Origin: Pedobacter frigiditerrae
GTDB taxonomy: Bacteria > Bacteroidota > Bacteroidia > Sphingobacteriales > Sphingobacteriaceae
Reading direction: 5' to 3'
DNA length: 64,000 bases
Assembly (NCBI RefSeq): GCF_004331645.1
Contig: NZ_SJSK01000003.1
Coordinates: forward strand, 496,301-560,300
Within the stretch, counting starts at the first letter, position 1. Every line of letters starts with the position of its first letter. A program made the position numbers and the translations under genes. Of this stretch, positions 15,614-24,523 are shown piece after piece. Under the pieces are notes generated by a model. That model made no database searches. It was not told the origin of the DNA and saw only the letters and a program-made list of their open reading frames with translations.

Positions 15614-18052
15614 TTAATTCTTAACCCTATTCTGCTCGTCTTCTGCCCCATTGGCATCATGTTTTCGCTGTCCGGAAATAGATTTACCAAATCTGTAGCT
15701 TAATGATAAAACTACTGTTCTAGTGTCATTTAAATTAGTCCAATTGGCTTTTGTTTGGCTCAGGTTATTAATGATCCCCGTGTTTTTGAAGGTATATAAA
15801 ACATCATTGGCTACCAACTTAATGGTAGTGCTAGCAGATAACTTCTTAGACGCTGCTGCATTTATCCTTCCCCTTGCACCCAAATCAAATTGTGCCGATT
15901 TTACCCTGCTTTGATAGCCACCATCTAATTGTACATTCCAATCTTTGGGTAATTTAAACTGAAATACCGGTCTAAAGAAGAAATAGGTACCTTTTGTGTC
16001 TAACAAACCCGTATAAAAATCACTTACCGAATGAACATTAGAAACGCGCCCACTGATGTTAAAATTAAGCCATTTAGCAAAATCAAATGAGGCATTAAAG
16101 GATAATGTTTTTACCGTGGTTTCTCCAATGTTACCGGGCCTGCTGTAATAGATACCGTCCACTATTTCAATGGTTTCACTTACATCGTTTCGTGTTTTGC
16201 TGTAACTCAATGTGGTGGTAAACCTACTTTTATAAGTGTGAGACAACTCGATATTATCTGTAAATGATGGTTTTAAAAATGGATTACCGGTATAGTAAGT
16301 AAATTTATCTATTGGAGATAAGAATGGATTTAGGTCTTGGTAATAAGGACGATCGATACGGCGACCATAATTGATGCCAAACACATTAACATCTGCTGTA
16401 TCTAGCTTGTACTGTAAATATACCGTTGGAAATAAGTTGGTATAGCTACGCTTAAAGGTAGAATCTGGCTTTTTTACATTACCCAACTGATGGCCGTTAG
16501 AAACCGTATTCTCTAATCGAAGGCCAAGTTGCACTGTTAATTTTTTAAAATCCTTGTTGACATTAAGGTAAACAGCGTTAATGTTTTCCTTATATAAAAA
16601 ATGGTTTGTTTTATCGTAATCTATAGCGGTTATTCCATTGTTCGAATAGAAATAATTGGCGATGTTATCTGTTTCTGTATAACTGGTTTTTAATCCGGCA
16701 GAAAGTTTAACACCGTTTTTAAAAGGATGTTCATAATCGGTTTTAGCAGAGAATATATCAATATTTGCTGGTAGCATTCCTGTTAGTAAATCGCTGTTTT
16801 TTAAGGCGCCGCTTGGCAAATAACTACTGTTGTTAAACGCTTGGTTGTTATTGGTGTAATAGTTTAAATAATCTACATCGGCGGTAAGTTCCCTCCCGTT
16901 TTTATCTAATTTTTGACGGAAGTTTAGGTTTACACCACTGTTCTTAAACAATTGATCCTGAACATTAAATGCTGCGATGGTTGAATCTAACTGATGCTGC
17001 GGATTAGAGAATTGGCTTTTCACATTTGCTGTTCTTTTGCTTGGGTTATAAATGCCAGTTAAATTAATCCCTATGGTACTGTTCTCCGATAGGTAATAAT
17101 CTGCCCCTATCTTGCTGGTGTAATTTTCTCCTATATTTCGGTTAAAGGAGTTTTGAATGAAATTAGACGTAGCGTTTCCAAAAGCATCTTCGAAATAACG
17201 ATTGATGGTTAAATTACTATAGCCATTATTGGTGTTAAAACCGAGGTTACCAAACAAGTTAAGTTTATTGTTTCGGTAATTAAAGTTGAAACTATTAACC
17301 GTTCTGCCATAACTACCTTGCGAATAGCTCAAATTTACAGCGCCGTTAAACCCCTTTACCTGAGTTCGTTTAGTGCGGATGTTGATTACACCGCCGTTGC
17401 CTGCAGCATCGTATTTGGCTGGCGGATTGGTCATCAATTCTATTTGATCTATACTAGCAGAGGATAGGGAACGCAGGTAACTTTCTAAATCGGCACCAGA
17501 CAAATAAGTAGGTTTATCATCTATAAAAATGGTAACACCTAAGCCTTTTAAACTTATTGCACCATTTTGATCTACAATTACACCTGGTGCTTTCTCTAAT
17601 ACCTCTAGTGCCGTGCTACCTGCATTACTAATCAAAGCTTCAGGATTTACCACCATGCGATCTACCTTCTGCTGTACAAACGGACGCTGTGCCGTAACGG
17701 TAACCTGGTTTAATGTGGTTTGTGCAGCTTGTAGTGTAATGGACCCGATATTTTTATCCTGATTTAATACAAAAGCACTTCCCTTATAGGTCTCAAAGCC
17801 CATCAGCATTACCGTTAACTTGTAATTTCCCGTTGCTATATTTTGAAACTGATAAAGTCCATTTGCATCAGCTATGGCAGTTTTAAGCAAGGCTGAATCT
17901 GTAGCTTTAAACAAGTATAGTGTTGCGCCATCTATAGGTTTCCCATCAGCAGAATTTACCTTGCCAGTAAGGGTTAAGTTAGTTTGTGCTAAAGTAAAAA
18001 TTGAGGTAAAGGATATCCAGGCGACCATCAAAGTCGCAAAAAATAGTTTCAT
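15614..18052 (-). CDS. TonB-dependent-receptor-like outer membrane beta-barrel protein
   Basis: An 812-residue outer-membrane protein. A signal peptide (to about residue 23, ending TLAQT) is followed by a carboxypeptidase-regulatory-like Ig-fold domain (LTLTGKVNSADGKPIDGATLYL, about 25-110), a plug domain (about 115-230, with VDRMVVNPEALISNAGSTALE and GGVINIRTKR) and a C-terminal barrel of about 580 residues ending in SLSYRFGKS plus a polar tail. This is the family-3 barrel type that usually lacks a SusD partner. It lies directly downstream of the M56 protease and BlaI genes on the same strand (33-bp gap), so it is probably the regulated output of that pair. Substrate unknown. Confidence 0.88.
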   Translation of the reverse strand: MKLFFATLMVAWISFTSIFTLAQTNLTLTGKVNSADGKPIDGATLYLFKATDSALLKTAIADANGLYQFQNIATGNYKLTVMLMGFETYKGSAFVLNQDKNIGSITLQAAQTTLNQVTVTAQRPFVQQKVDRMVVNPEALISNAGSTALEVLEKAPGVIVDQNGAISLKGLGVTIFIDDKPTYLSGADLESYLRSLSSASIDQIELMTNPPAKYDAAGNGGVINIRTKRTQVKGFNGAVNLSYSQGSYGRTVNSFNFNYRNNKLNLFGNLGFNTNNGYSNLTINRYFEDAFGNATSNFIQNSFNRNIGENYTSKIGADYYLSENSTIGINLTGIYNPSKRTANVKSQFSNPQHQLDSTIAAFNVQDQLFKNSGVNLNFRQKLDKNGRELTADVDYLNYYTNNNQAFNNSSYLPSGALKNSDLLTGMLPANIDIFSAKTDYEHPFKNGVKLSAGLKTSYTETDNIANYFYSNNGITAIDYDKTNHFLYKENINAVYLNVNKDFKKLTVQLGLRLENTVSNGHQLGNVKKPDSTFKRSYTNLFPTVYLQYKLDTADVNVFGINYGRRIDRPYYQDLNPFLSPIDKFTYYTGNPFLKPSFTDNIELSHTYKSRFTTTLSYSKTRNDVSETIEIVDGIYYSRPGNIGETTVKTLSFNASFDFAKWLNFNISGRVSNVHSVSDFYTGLLDTKGTYFFFRPVFQFKLPKDWNVQLDGGYQSRVKSAQFDLGARGRINAAASKKLSASTTIKLVANDVLYTFKNTGIINNLSQTKANWTNLNDTRTVVLSLSYRFGKSISGQRKHDANGAEDEQNRVKN

Positions 18053-18085
18053 GATATTAATTTTCTTGGTTTGGTTTAAGGTGTG

Positions 18086-19900
18086 TTAATTGGTGGTTGT
18101 GTTGGTATTAAAATTATAATAAACGGTAGTGCCTTGTTGTATGTTTTGGATGTTCTTATCCTTAAATGCCTTAAAAGCTTGATCAGGAATCTTTTTGCCA
18201 TTTACAATCAACGCTGTGGCGGTTAATTTATATGATTTAACGGTACTTACCAATCCATCTTTTAAAATAGCTTCCAAAATTTGTCCAGATAAGTCTCGTT
18301 GATTATCAATTTTCATATTTACTGGAATGTTTACATTTATAGGGATTGATACATGGGCATCATAAACCTCTTTATAAGGTTGATATTCATTTTTAACTGA
18401 CCCATATTTTTTCAGGGAATCTGCTTGATAATCCAGTTTTGCGCCAAGGTAATCTAACCGTTGTTGAATGGCATCCATGGTTGGTAAACTTGTTTTTAAA
18501 CTTTGTAGGGAATCTACCAAAGCGGTGTATTTCTGTTGCTGACCCAATGGTACAGGTAAACCATTAACTTGAACCGAAAAAACACGTTTATTCTTCATGT
18601 TAACTTGGTATAACGTACCATCTTGTTTCAATAAACGTGTTTTCACATCGCCATTGGCAATCATTACAGAAGTCTGGTTACCAATTTCACTAGGCTTGTA
18701 AATCTTGTATTTGGTGGTATCAATCACGTTAATATTTGCAGTAATGGGTGCGGTAATGTTTTGCTGTAAGTTCAGTATTGCTGTCTTTTCTTCTTGTTCG
18801 GTTTTGGTTACTGACTCATGACTAGTCTTATTGACGTTTTTAGCAACCTGATGAACGATTTTTGTTATTTTATCGACATTTGAAAAGGCAACTGTTGCAA
18901 AGCCAGCTGCAACCAAACAGATAGAAAGCAATGATTTTTCCATCATGTTTAAGGATTGATTATTTTTATAAAGCATCCGTTTTACCCTACCTAAAAGATG
19001 GTTTTTACTGCCACTTAAAGCCATGGCATAGTTCGGCGAAGACAGGTTATATTCTTGACAAGCAATTAAAGCCTCTATATAATCAGATTTACTACTGGTT
19101 TGGGCCACCACCATTTCATCACAGCAATGCTCACGCTCAGTCCTTATTAATTTGGCCAGCCAAAGCACTGCCGGATTAAAGAAAAAGATCACTTCTATTA
19201 AACTTACCATTAAATTAACCAAGTAATCTTTGCGACTAATATGTGCCAATTCATGCACCAAAATAGCTTCGATAGCAGCTGGTGGCAAGGCAATAAGCAT
19301 ACCTACCGGGATAAGGATTAGTGGTTTTAAATGACCAATAACCATTGGAACTTTTACCATTGCCGATTCTGCAATACGAACGGTTTGTTTAATCCCCATT
19401 TTGGTAGTTAGTGCCTTTAATTTATGTTGCAAATTTACTTCTACTATTAAAACAGCTTTATCTCGTAGTTCATTTAATCCACGCAGTCCGGCCAATAATT
19501 GTAGCGTTTTTATCAATACGAATACGAACCATATCAAAACGATTGTATTTAAATGCGTATTTACAAATCCAAGAATTTGATTTTCACTTACGCTCACATC
19601 AACACTTGGTAAAAAGGGTGTTTTAGTAACTATTACTGTACGTTCTCCATCATTTGCTGTTAATTTTAGTAGTTTTTCATTCTCCAGCTGACTAGAAAAA
19701 GTGAAAATAATTGTACAGCAAAAAACAACTAAGCCTGATACCAATAGGTTATAACGAGACACAGAACTCGACTTACGGGTAAAAGTGATCACTAAGCCAG
19801 CAAAAGCAGCTAACAATAAACCTTGCCATAAAGAATGTATCAAGGTATTGCCTATAGCTTTGATGATTTCGTCTGGTATGTTAGCAAATGAGAAGTCCAT
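18086..19900 (-). CDS. BlaR1/MecR1-like M56 family membrane metalloprotease
   Basis: A 604-residue inner-membrane protein. Membrane helices occur near residues 19-40, 52-70, 117-138 and 230-248. The gluzincin motif HELAH (His216, Glu217, His220) is in EAILVHELAHISRKDYL, with REHCCDEMVV downstream supplying the third ligand. After a further helix near 320-340 there is a periplasmic C-terminal region of ~250 residues with no penicillin-binding sensor motif that I can see. BlaR1 proteins sense a signal and cause cleavage of the BlaI repressor; the blaI-like gene lies 18 bp upstream. The sensor differs from the classical beta-lactam one, so the signal is unknown; an envelope signal tied to the downstream barrel is plausible. 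Confidence 0.88.
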   Translation of the reverse strand: MDFSFANIPDEIIKAIGNTLIHSLWQGLLLAAFAGLVITFTRKSSSVSRYNLLVSGLVVFCCTIIFTFSSQLENEKLLKLTANDGERTVIVTKTPFLPSVDVSVSENQILGFVNTHLNTIVLIWFVFVLIKTLQLLAGLRGLNELRDKAVLIVEVNLQHKLKALTTKMGIKQTVRIAESAMVKVPMVIGHLKPLILIPVGMLIALPPAAIEAILVHELAHISRKDYLVNLMVSLIEVIFFFNPAVLWLAKLIRTEREHCCDEMVVAQTSSKSDYIEALIACQEYNLSSPNYAMALSGSKNHLLGRVKRMLYKNNQSLNMMEKSLLSICLVAAGFATVAFSNVDKITKIVHQVAKNVNKTSHESVTKTEQEEKTAILNLQQNITAPITANINVIDTTKYKIYKPSEIGNQTSVMIANGDVKTRLLKQDGTLYQVNMKNKRVFSVQVNGLPVPLGQQQKYTALVDSLQSLKTSLPTMDAIQQRLDYLGAKLDYQADSLKKYGSVKNEYQPYKEVYDAHVSIPINVNIPVNMKIDNQRDLSGQILEAILKDGLVSTVKSYKLTATALIVNGKKIPDQAFKAFKDKNIQNIQQGTTVYYNFNTNTTTN

Positions 19901-19918
19901 GTGGTTTTAATTAGCGGA

Positions 19919-20317
19919 TTATTGTTCTTCGATTGATTTTAATAATTTCTTGATTTCTTCTAATTCTTCTGGAGAGGTTTTTTTGTTGCCCAGTAATTGC
20001 ATCATCAATTTACTAGCCGAACCCCTGTACATTGAGTCTACAAATTTATCAAGCAAGTGTGCCTTGGTTTCTTGCTCCTCCTCTACCACGGCGTAAACAT
20101 GTTTCATTTTACTTTCATCGCGTTTTAGCATTCCCTTGTCGACCATGATTTGCATGAATTTTAAAGTAGTGGTGTAATTTACTTCCTTCTGCTTAAGCAA
20201 TTCATCGTTAACGGCACGAACGGTTGTTGGTCCGATTTCCCACAATACCTGTAAAATTTCTAGTTCAGATTTGGTAGGTTCTATTGGTTTGTTTTGCTGT
20301 TTCATATTCATCTTCAA
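19919..20317 (-). CDS. BlaI/MecI-family transcriptional repressor
   Basis: A 132-residue penicillinase-repressor-type protein. The N-terminal winged helix is clear (PTKSELEILQVLWEIGPTTV, then NYTTTLKFMQIMVDKGML), followed by the dimerisation tail. Such repressors bind a short palindrome and are inactivated by proteolysis triggered by the adjacent M56 protein. It is first in a three-gene minus-strand run with the protease and the outer-membrane barrel. Two near-identical palindromes lie 7-57 bp upstream of its start and are the likely operators, so it should repress its own operon. Confidence 0.93.
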   Translation of the reverse strand: MKMNMKQQNKPIEPTKSELEILQVLWEIGPTTVRAVNDELLKQKEVNYTTTLKFMQIMVDKGMLKRDESKMKHVYAVVEEEQETKAHLLDKFVDSMYRGSASKLMMQLLGNKKTSPEELEEIKKLLKSIEEQ

Positions 20318-20323
20318 ATCAAA

Positions 20324-20374
20324 GGTAGGAATTATTTCGTACCATACAAATTTATTTAGGAATTTTTTCGTACC
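20324..20374. promoter_or_regulatory. Two tandem palindromic operators for the BlaI-like repressor
   Basis: Two 20-bp sites, 20324-20343 and 20355-20374, match at 17 of 20 positions and start 31 bp apart, about three helical turns. The core is TAGGAA-N4-TTCGTA; the first copy extends to GGTA..TACC arms, so it is a palindrome with one mismatch per arm. They sit immediately upstream of the blaI-like start on the minus strand. BlaI binding is inferred from position and symmetry. Confidence 0.72.
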
Positions 20375-20971
20375 TTTTGTTTAAATAGCTTTAAATGTAG
20401 ATTTGTCATTCAGAGCGAAGCGAAGAATCTATAATTGATAAGCCTAAATAGCCCCCTCTATTAACTCTACATCAGCTATTGAAAATCGAAGAAACATTTG
20501 TTTTTTTAAGATTATCGGCTAGTTTCGGTCGACGAGACATAGAAAAGACGTTAAATTTTTATACGTCCTGCTTTCTTGAACTATGCTGTCCCCCTTTGGA
20601 GGGGGTTGGGGGAAGATGATGAGATTCCGTGTGGTTGGTGTTATCATCAATCCACTAAAGTATAATTTACTATAAAAGTTTTAGGTTTTATTAAGTTGTA
20701 AATTAATAACTAATTGGGCAGTAGTTCTTAGGATAGAGATATCTCCTCGTTCCTCGTTCGATATGACGGGTCAGGGGCTTGGTCCTGAGGGGGCAGTGGT
20801 TCTTCGGTTAAAGACCTCTTCCCGAGGAATCGGGACAGGCTGTCGCTGCCTGCCTGCCAGACCAGACGTTAAATTTTTATACATCCTGCTTTTTTGAACC
20901 ATGCTGCCCCCCTTTGGAGGGGGTTGGGGGGAGGATGATGAGATTTAAAGTAGGTAGTTCTTAGATTAGAG

Positions 20972-21024
20972 CTCAGCTTGTCCCGATAGCTATCGGGAGG
21001 GCATCGTAATGCAATTGCACAGCT
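20972..21024 (+). repeat. 53-bp direct repeat, copy 1
   Basis: Starts CTCAGCTTGTCCCGATAGCT and ends GCAATTGCACAGCT. The second copy at 21101-21153 is identical as far as I can read. It contains the palindrome CCCGATAGCTATCGGG. Confidence 0.9.
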
Positions 21025-21100
21025 ATTCAACTCCCCTTCCTAACGCATTACGATGCCCACCTGCGTGGGAATGACGTGAACTAGAGAAGAATCCGTCATA

Positions 21101-21153
21101 CTCAGCTTGTCCCGATAGCTATCGGGAGGGCATCGTAATGCAATTGCACAGCT
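21101..21153 (+). repeat. 53-bp direct repeat, copy 2
   Basis: Second copy of the repeat at 20972-21024. Between the copies is CGCATTACGATGCCCACCTG, whose first part is the complement of GCATCGTAATG in the repeat. Confidence 0.9.
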
Positions 21154-21189
21154 TATTTATTACTCTTCGCAAGCAATCTATCCTTTAGA

Positions 21190-22376
21190 TTTGTTTTGAT
21201 TAATTTTAGAATGAGAAGGAAGCAGGAGTAAACTATCGCTCTGTCAGAGTTAGAAACTCATATCTCGATTTAGACTTCTGCCTCCCTTTCATCAGGAACT
21301 CAAATAGAAATTAGGGCTAGTGACCCATTATGAAGGAATTGAGCCGAACTGATGGATTCTCATTTCACATTCTTAACATGAATTTATGAAAAAGATTTTT
21401 ATTGGGATCGACATCAGCAGCAAGACATTGGACATCTGTTTAAAGACTGAGGGTAAGGTCCAGCATTTCAACATCCAGAATGAGCCTAAGGCCATTAGGT
21501 CATTCCTTAAAAAGCACACGGTGGCAGGAACCATAGTCGCCATGGAGAATACCGGCCGTTATAACTGGCACTTGCTTGAGGGCATTGGAGGGCCTGGAAC
21601 TGTCCGTATATGTAATGGCCCCGGCCCACCTGAAGAAGAGCCTTGGGCTTGCAAGGGGAAAGAACGACAAGGTTGATGCATTGAGGATCTGCAGCTTTAT
21701 CGAAAGGAACGGGCAGGATTGCGAGCAATGGAAACCATCCACGGCATCCATAAAAAAACTCAGGGTACTGCTTGCAGAGCGTGAATCAAGGATAAAAATG
21801 AAGGGACAGCTGGCCAGGCAGCAACACGACTACAAGCTGATGAAAAGCCTTGGGGTGGACAGGGAGCTGCTCAAGCTTAACAAAAAGCTCATTGAAGCCA
21901 TTGACGTGCAGATAAGGAAGATAGAATCCGATATTGAAAGGAGCATCATGGAGGATGGCGAACTCAGGAAAAAAACTGAACTTATGCGATCTGTGCCAGG
22001 GGTTGGAAAGGTGGTGTCATGGATGATGATCGCCAAGACCGATTGGTTTACATCGATCAGCGACCCAAGGAAGATGGCCTGTCACTGTGGGGTGGTGCCA
22101 TTCGACCACCAATCAGGTACCTCGATAAGATTTAGGCCAAGGGTTTCCGTATTTGCTGACAGGAAGATGAAAAGCCTGCTCCATCTTGCTGCAATGAGTG
22201 CCATAAGGCTGAATAACGAGCTCAGAATATACTATCAGAGAAAAGTGGGCGATGGAAAGAACAAGATGAGTGTTTTGAATGCCGTTAGGAACAAGATCAT
22301 TCACAGGATATTTGCTGTAGTAAAAAACCAAACCACCTATAAAAATGATTTGGTTTTATCATAGAAATCGAGATGA
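21190..22376 (+). mobile_element. IS110-family insertion sequence (ends approximate)
   Basis: The element is defined by an IS110-type transposase (21386-22364) and a ~200-bp non-coding left region. IS110 elements lack classical terminal inverted repeats, so the ends are estimates. Known IS110 members transcribe a bridge RNA from the non-coding end next to the transposase start; 21190-21385 is where it would be expected, and it holds the hairpin-forming CTCTGTCAGAG (21239-21249). The right end lies within the 22 bp between the transposase stop and the end of the neighbouring dehydrogenase gene, next to ATCGAGATGACG, a common repeat motif in this genome. Confidence 0.75.
21386..22364 (+). pseudogene. 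IS110-family transposase broken by a one-base frameshift
   Basis: DEDD transposase in two frames. Frame 1 (21386-21577) encodes the start of the RuvC-like domain: FIGIDISSKTLDICLK with the first Asp, and VAMENTGRYNWHLL with Glu. Frame 2 (from 21576 to 22364) continues RALEGLELSVYVMAPAHLKK, then GKNDKVDAL with the last two acidic residues, a coiled linker, and the C-terminal Transposase_20 domain with PGVGKVVSWMM and the HQSGTS serine motif. Joining the frames at CTTG (21575-21578) restores a full protein, so one extra base has been inserted, or the assembly has an error. All catalytic residues are otherwise intact, suggesting recent loss. A programmed +1 shift is not typical of this family. 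Confidence 0.88.
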
Positions 22377-22386
22377 CGGCCATAAA

Positions 22387-23424
22387 TTACAACGTAGCCA
22401 TATCAATTACAAATCTATACCTTACGTCACCTTTAACCATTCTTTCATAAGAAGCAGTAATGTCTTTAATATCTATCAATTCGATATCAGAAACAATGTT
22501 GTGTTCTGCGCAAAAATCTAACATTTCCTGAGTTTCAGGTAAGCCTCCAATACCAGAACCAGCTAGGCTTTTACGACCACCGATTAAAGAAAAAGGATGG
22601 ATAGGATAAGGTGCGGGTACACCTACCACAATATGAACGCCATTGGTACGCAATAAAGAAAGGTACATGTTCATGTCATGATCTGCAGATACGGTATCTA
22701 ATATAAAATCAAAGCTTCCAACTACAGCCTTTAGTTGTGCTGCATCTGAAGTAACCACAAAATGATGTGCGCCTAATTCTTTAGCAGCTTGTTCTTTTGA
22801 AGGAGAAGTACTTAACACGGTAACCTCTGCACCGAAGGCAACGCCAAACTTAACAGCCATGTGCCCTAGGCCACCTAAACCTAAAACGGCTAACTTATGT
22901 CCTTTTCCTACTTTCCAATGTTTTAGTGGCGAATAAGTGGTAATACCAGCACATAACAATGGAGCGGTTGCCGCTAAAGGTAATTTATCTGAAATGTGTA
23001 ATACAAATTCTTCACGTACCACAATGTTATTTGAGTAACCACCATAAGTTGGCACGCCATCACGCCCTTTGTTATTGTAAGTTTGTGTATTTCCATCCAA
23101 GCAATATTGCTCCAAGCCATCTTGGCAATTTTCGCAAACCTGACAAGAATCTACCAAACACCCCACTCCCGCTAAATCGCCCAGTTTAAAGTTTTTTACA
23201 TGATCGCCTACCTTAATTACTTTACCTACAATTTCGTGACCAGGAACCATCGGGAAAATACCGGGAAACCATTCGTTTTTAATTTGATGTAAATCGCTAT
23301 GGCAAACACCACAGAATAATATCTCAAGCTGAACATCATGTGCGCCAACTTCTCTACGCTCAAAATTCCAAGCTACTAAATCAGTCTCTGGAGTTTGTGC
23401 TGCATATCCTTTAGATTGTATCAT
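22387..23424 (-). CDS. Zinc-dependent NADP alcohol dehydrogenase (cinnamyl alcohol dehydrogenase type)
   Basis: A 345-residue medium-chain dehydrogenase/reductase. Catalytic zinc ligands lie in FCGVCHSDLHQ and GHEIVGKV; the structural zinc cysteines are in GVGCLVDSCQVCENCQ; the Rossmann motif is GLGGLGHMAVKFG followed by a Ser-rich loop (LSTSPSK) that favours NADP(H). It resembles YahK/AdhA-type broad aldehyde reductases that reduce aldehydes to alcohols. The 3' end lies 22 bp from the IS110 transposase stop. It appears monocistronic and its physiological substrate cannot be read from sequence. Confidence 0.92.
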   Translation of the reverse strand: MIQSKGYAAQTPETDLVAWNFERREVGAHDVQLEILFCGVCHSDLHQIKNEWFPGIFPMVPGHEIVGKVIKVGDHVKNFKLGDLAGVGCLVDSCQVCENCQDGLEQYCLDGNTQTYNNKGRDGVPTYGGYSNNIVVREEFVLHISDKLPLAATAPLLCAGITTYSPLKHWKVGKGHKLAVLGLGGLGHMAVKFGVAFGAEVTVLSTSPSKEQAAKELGAHHFVVTSDAAQLKAVVGSFDFILDTVSADHDMNMYLSLLRTNGVHIVVGVPAPYPIHPFSLIGGRKSLAGSGIGGLPETQEMLDFCAEHNIVSDIELIDIKDITASYERMVKGDVRYRFVIDMATL

Positions 23425-23589
23425 AATTTATTTTGTTTTGATAAGTAAAGTTATCATAAGTGTGAATACGGTAAATAAACATTTCAAATTATGGCGAATA
23501 AGTTACAAATGCTAATGGGGTTAGGGTTGAGTTGTGGAGGCGTTGAGTTGTTTATTATTTAATATTTAGAATAAAATTGCATCTTAGGT

Positions 23590-24090
23590 CTAGAAACGTT
23601 TCTCGTAACAGTAAAACAATAAGCCTGGTCTAAAACTCAAGTCAATTTCGCCAGCAAATACATAGCCTAATTTCGGGAATAATGTTTGGGTAGCTTTGTT
23701 CATGCTATTAGTGTCTACACGTAGGATATGGATATTTCTATCGGCAGCAATAAGTTCTGCCTCTTGTAATAGCGCCACCGCAACACCCTTACCTTGATAG
23801 GCTGGATGTACGGCTAGGCGGTGAATAACAATTGCGGTTTCATTGATATCCCAACCAACCTTTGCATATTCTGGTTCTTGGTCTGTGGTAATGGCGGCGA
23901 TGCCTGCTATCGCTCCATCAATTTCTGCAAGCCATAATTGCTGTAATTGTAGGTCTTTTTCAAAAACAACAGGATTTGGGTAGGCATCATCCCATTGGAA
24001 ATTACCAGCTTGGATCATTAATGGAACAACCGCTTTAACCAATTGCATGATCGGTTCTATATCTAAAAGTGTTGCTTGCCTGATGAGCAT
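23590..24090 (-). CDS. GNAT-family N-acetyltransferase
   Basis: A 166-residue acetyl-CoA-dependent acetyltransferase. Motif A is visible in IHRLAVHPAYQGKGVAVALLQEAE with the Q/RxxGxG/A acetyl-CoA loop (QGKGVA), and motif B in LRVDTNSMNKATQTLFPKLGYV. The N-terminal LIRQATLLDIEPIMQLV is a typical GNAT opening. Substrate unknown; the gene is isolated between the dehydrogenase and the tRNA gene. Confidence 0.88.
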   Translation of the reverse strand: MLIRQATLLDIEPIMQLVKAVVPLMIQAGNFQWDDAYPNPVVFEKDLQLQQLWLAEIDGAIAGIAAITTDQEPEYAKVGWDINETAIVIHRLAVHPAYQGKGVAVALLQEAELIAADRNIHILRVDTNSMNKATQTLFPKLGYVFAGEIDLSFRPGLLFYCYEKRF

Positions 24091-24254
24091 ATTGTTGTGA
24101 TAGTTACTTTGTATGTAGAATGATTAATGGGTTTATTTCCATCTCAAACAAAGAAACAAATTTCCCTTGTATTATTATTTATCTCTATAAAGAACCCTAT
24201 AATTTGTTGGTTTACAGGTACAAAAAAAGACATTTATATTTTTTTAAAAAATAA

Positions 24255-24285
24255 TTGGGCAAATTCATTTTAATCTCTATATTTG
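24255..24285 (+). promoter_or_regulatory. Bacteroidota-type promoter of tRNA-Lys
   Basis: TTG (24255-24257) and TATATTTG (24278-24285) are 20 bp apart, matching the -33 TTG / -7 TAnnTTTG consensus of the Bacteroidota primary sigma factor. The tRNA begins 24 bp after the -7 box. Confidence 0.65.
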
Positions 24286-24308
24286 CACCTCCTTAAACAA
24301 AAGGAAAT

Positions 24309-24381
24309 GATTCCGTAGCTCAGCTGGTAGAGCATTACACTTTTAATGTAGTGGTCCTGGGTTCGAATCCCAGCGGGATCA
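24309..24381 (+). tRNA. tRNA-Lys (anticodon TTT)
   Basis: 73 nt that fold into a full cloverleaf: acceptor GATTCCG/CGGGATC with one G-U pair, D arm GCTC/GAGC, anticodon arm TTACA/TGTAG with loop CTTTTAA (anticodon TTT), T arm CTGGG/CCCAG, discriminator A. The 3' CCA is not encoded. The 3' end is the start of a repeated unit and the likely attachment site of an integrated element. Confidence 0.97.
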
Positions 24382-24523
24382 CAAAGCCTCACACTAGTGA
24401 GGCTTTTTTCGTTTGGAAACCTCCAAAACTTGTTTTTGAAGAGGTAGACAAATGAAAAAAGATATTCCTGCATTGCAGGAATGAGGCTTTGGACAAGATT
24501 AATGTGGAGGGAACATATCTTAT
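24366..24523 (+). repeat. 158-bp tRNA-tail/terminator/integrase-scar unit, copy 1
   Basis: Starts with the last 16-17 bases of tRNA-Lys (AATCCCAGCGGGATCAC), then a terminator hairpin, then ~90 bp related to an integrase gene (see 31153-31408), and ends where the tRNA tail begins again at 24524. In the integrase-like part an A-run is one base shorter and a Trp codon is TAG, so it is not coding. Confidence 0.92.
24385..24409 (+). terminator. Rho-independent terminator after tRNA-Lys
   Basis: Stem AGCCTCAC/GTGAGGCT with ACTA loop followed by T6. Copies occur at 24543-24567 and 35883-35907 as part of the 158-bp units. Confidence 0.9.

Larger units (their letters stand above)
20375..21385. other. 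Long repeat-rich intergenic region
   Basis: About 1 kb without a credible gene. It contains a GTCATTCAGAGCGAAGCGAA-type repeat (about 20407), two copies of the TGCTGTCCCCCTTTGGAGGG-type repeat (about 20575-20625 and 20890-20940), a half REP-like palindrome (20849-20865), a 53-bp direct repeat (20972 and 21101), and from about 21190 the non-coding left part of the IS110 element. It looks like a landing zone for small repeats. Confidence 0.7.

Noticed and set aside
18086-20317. Beta-lactam resistance operon for the BlaI/BlaR1-like pair
   Set aside because: The M56 protein has no visible penicillin-binding sensor and the third gene is an outer-membrane barrel, not a beta-lactamase.
21575-21578. 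Programmed +1 frameshift in the IS110 transposase
   Set aside because: The shift at CTTG resembles the prfB slippery codon, but IS110 transposases are single-frame proteins and no in-frame stop forces a pause; a one-base insertion is simpler.
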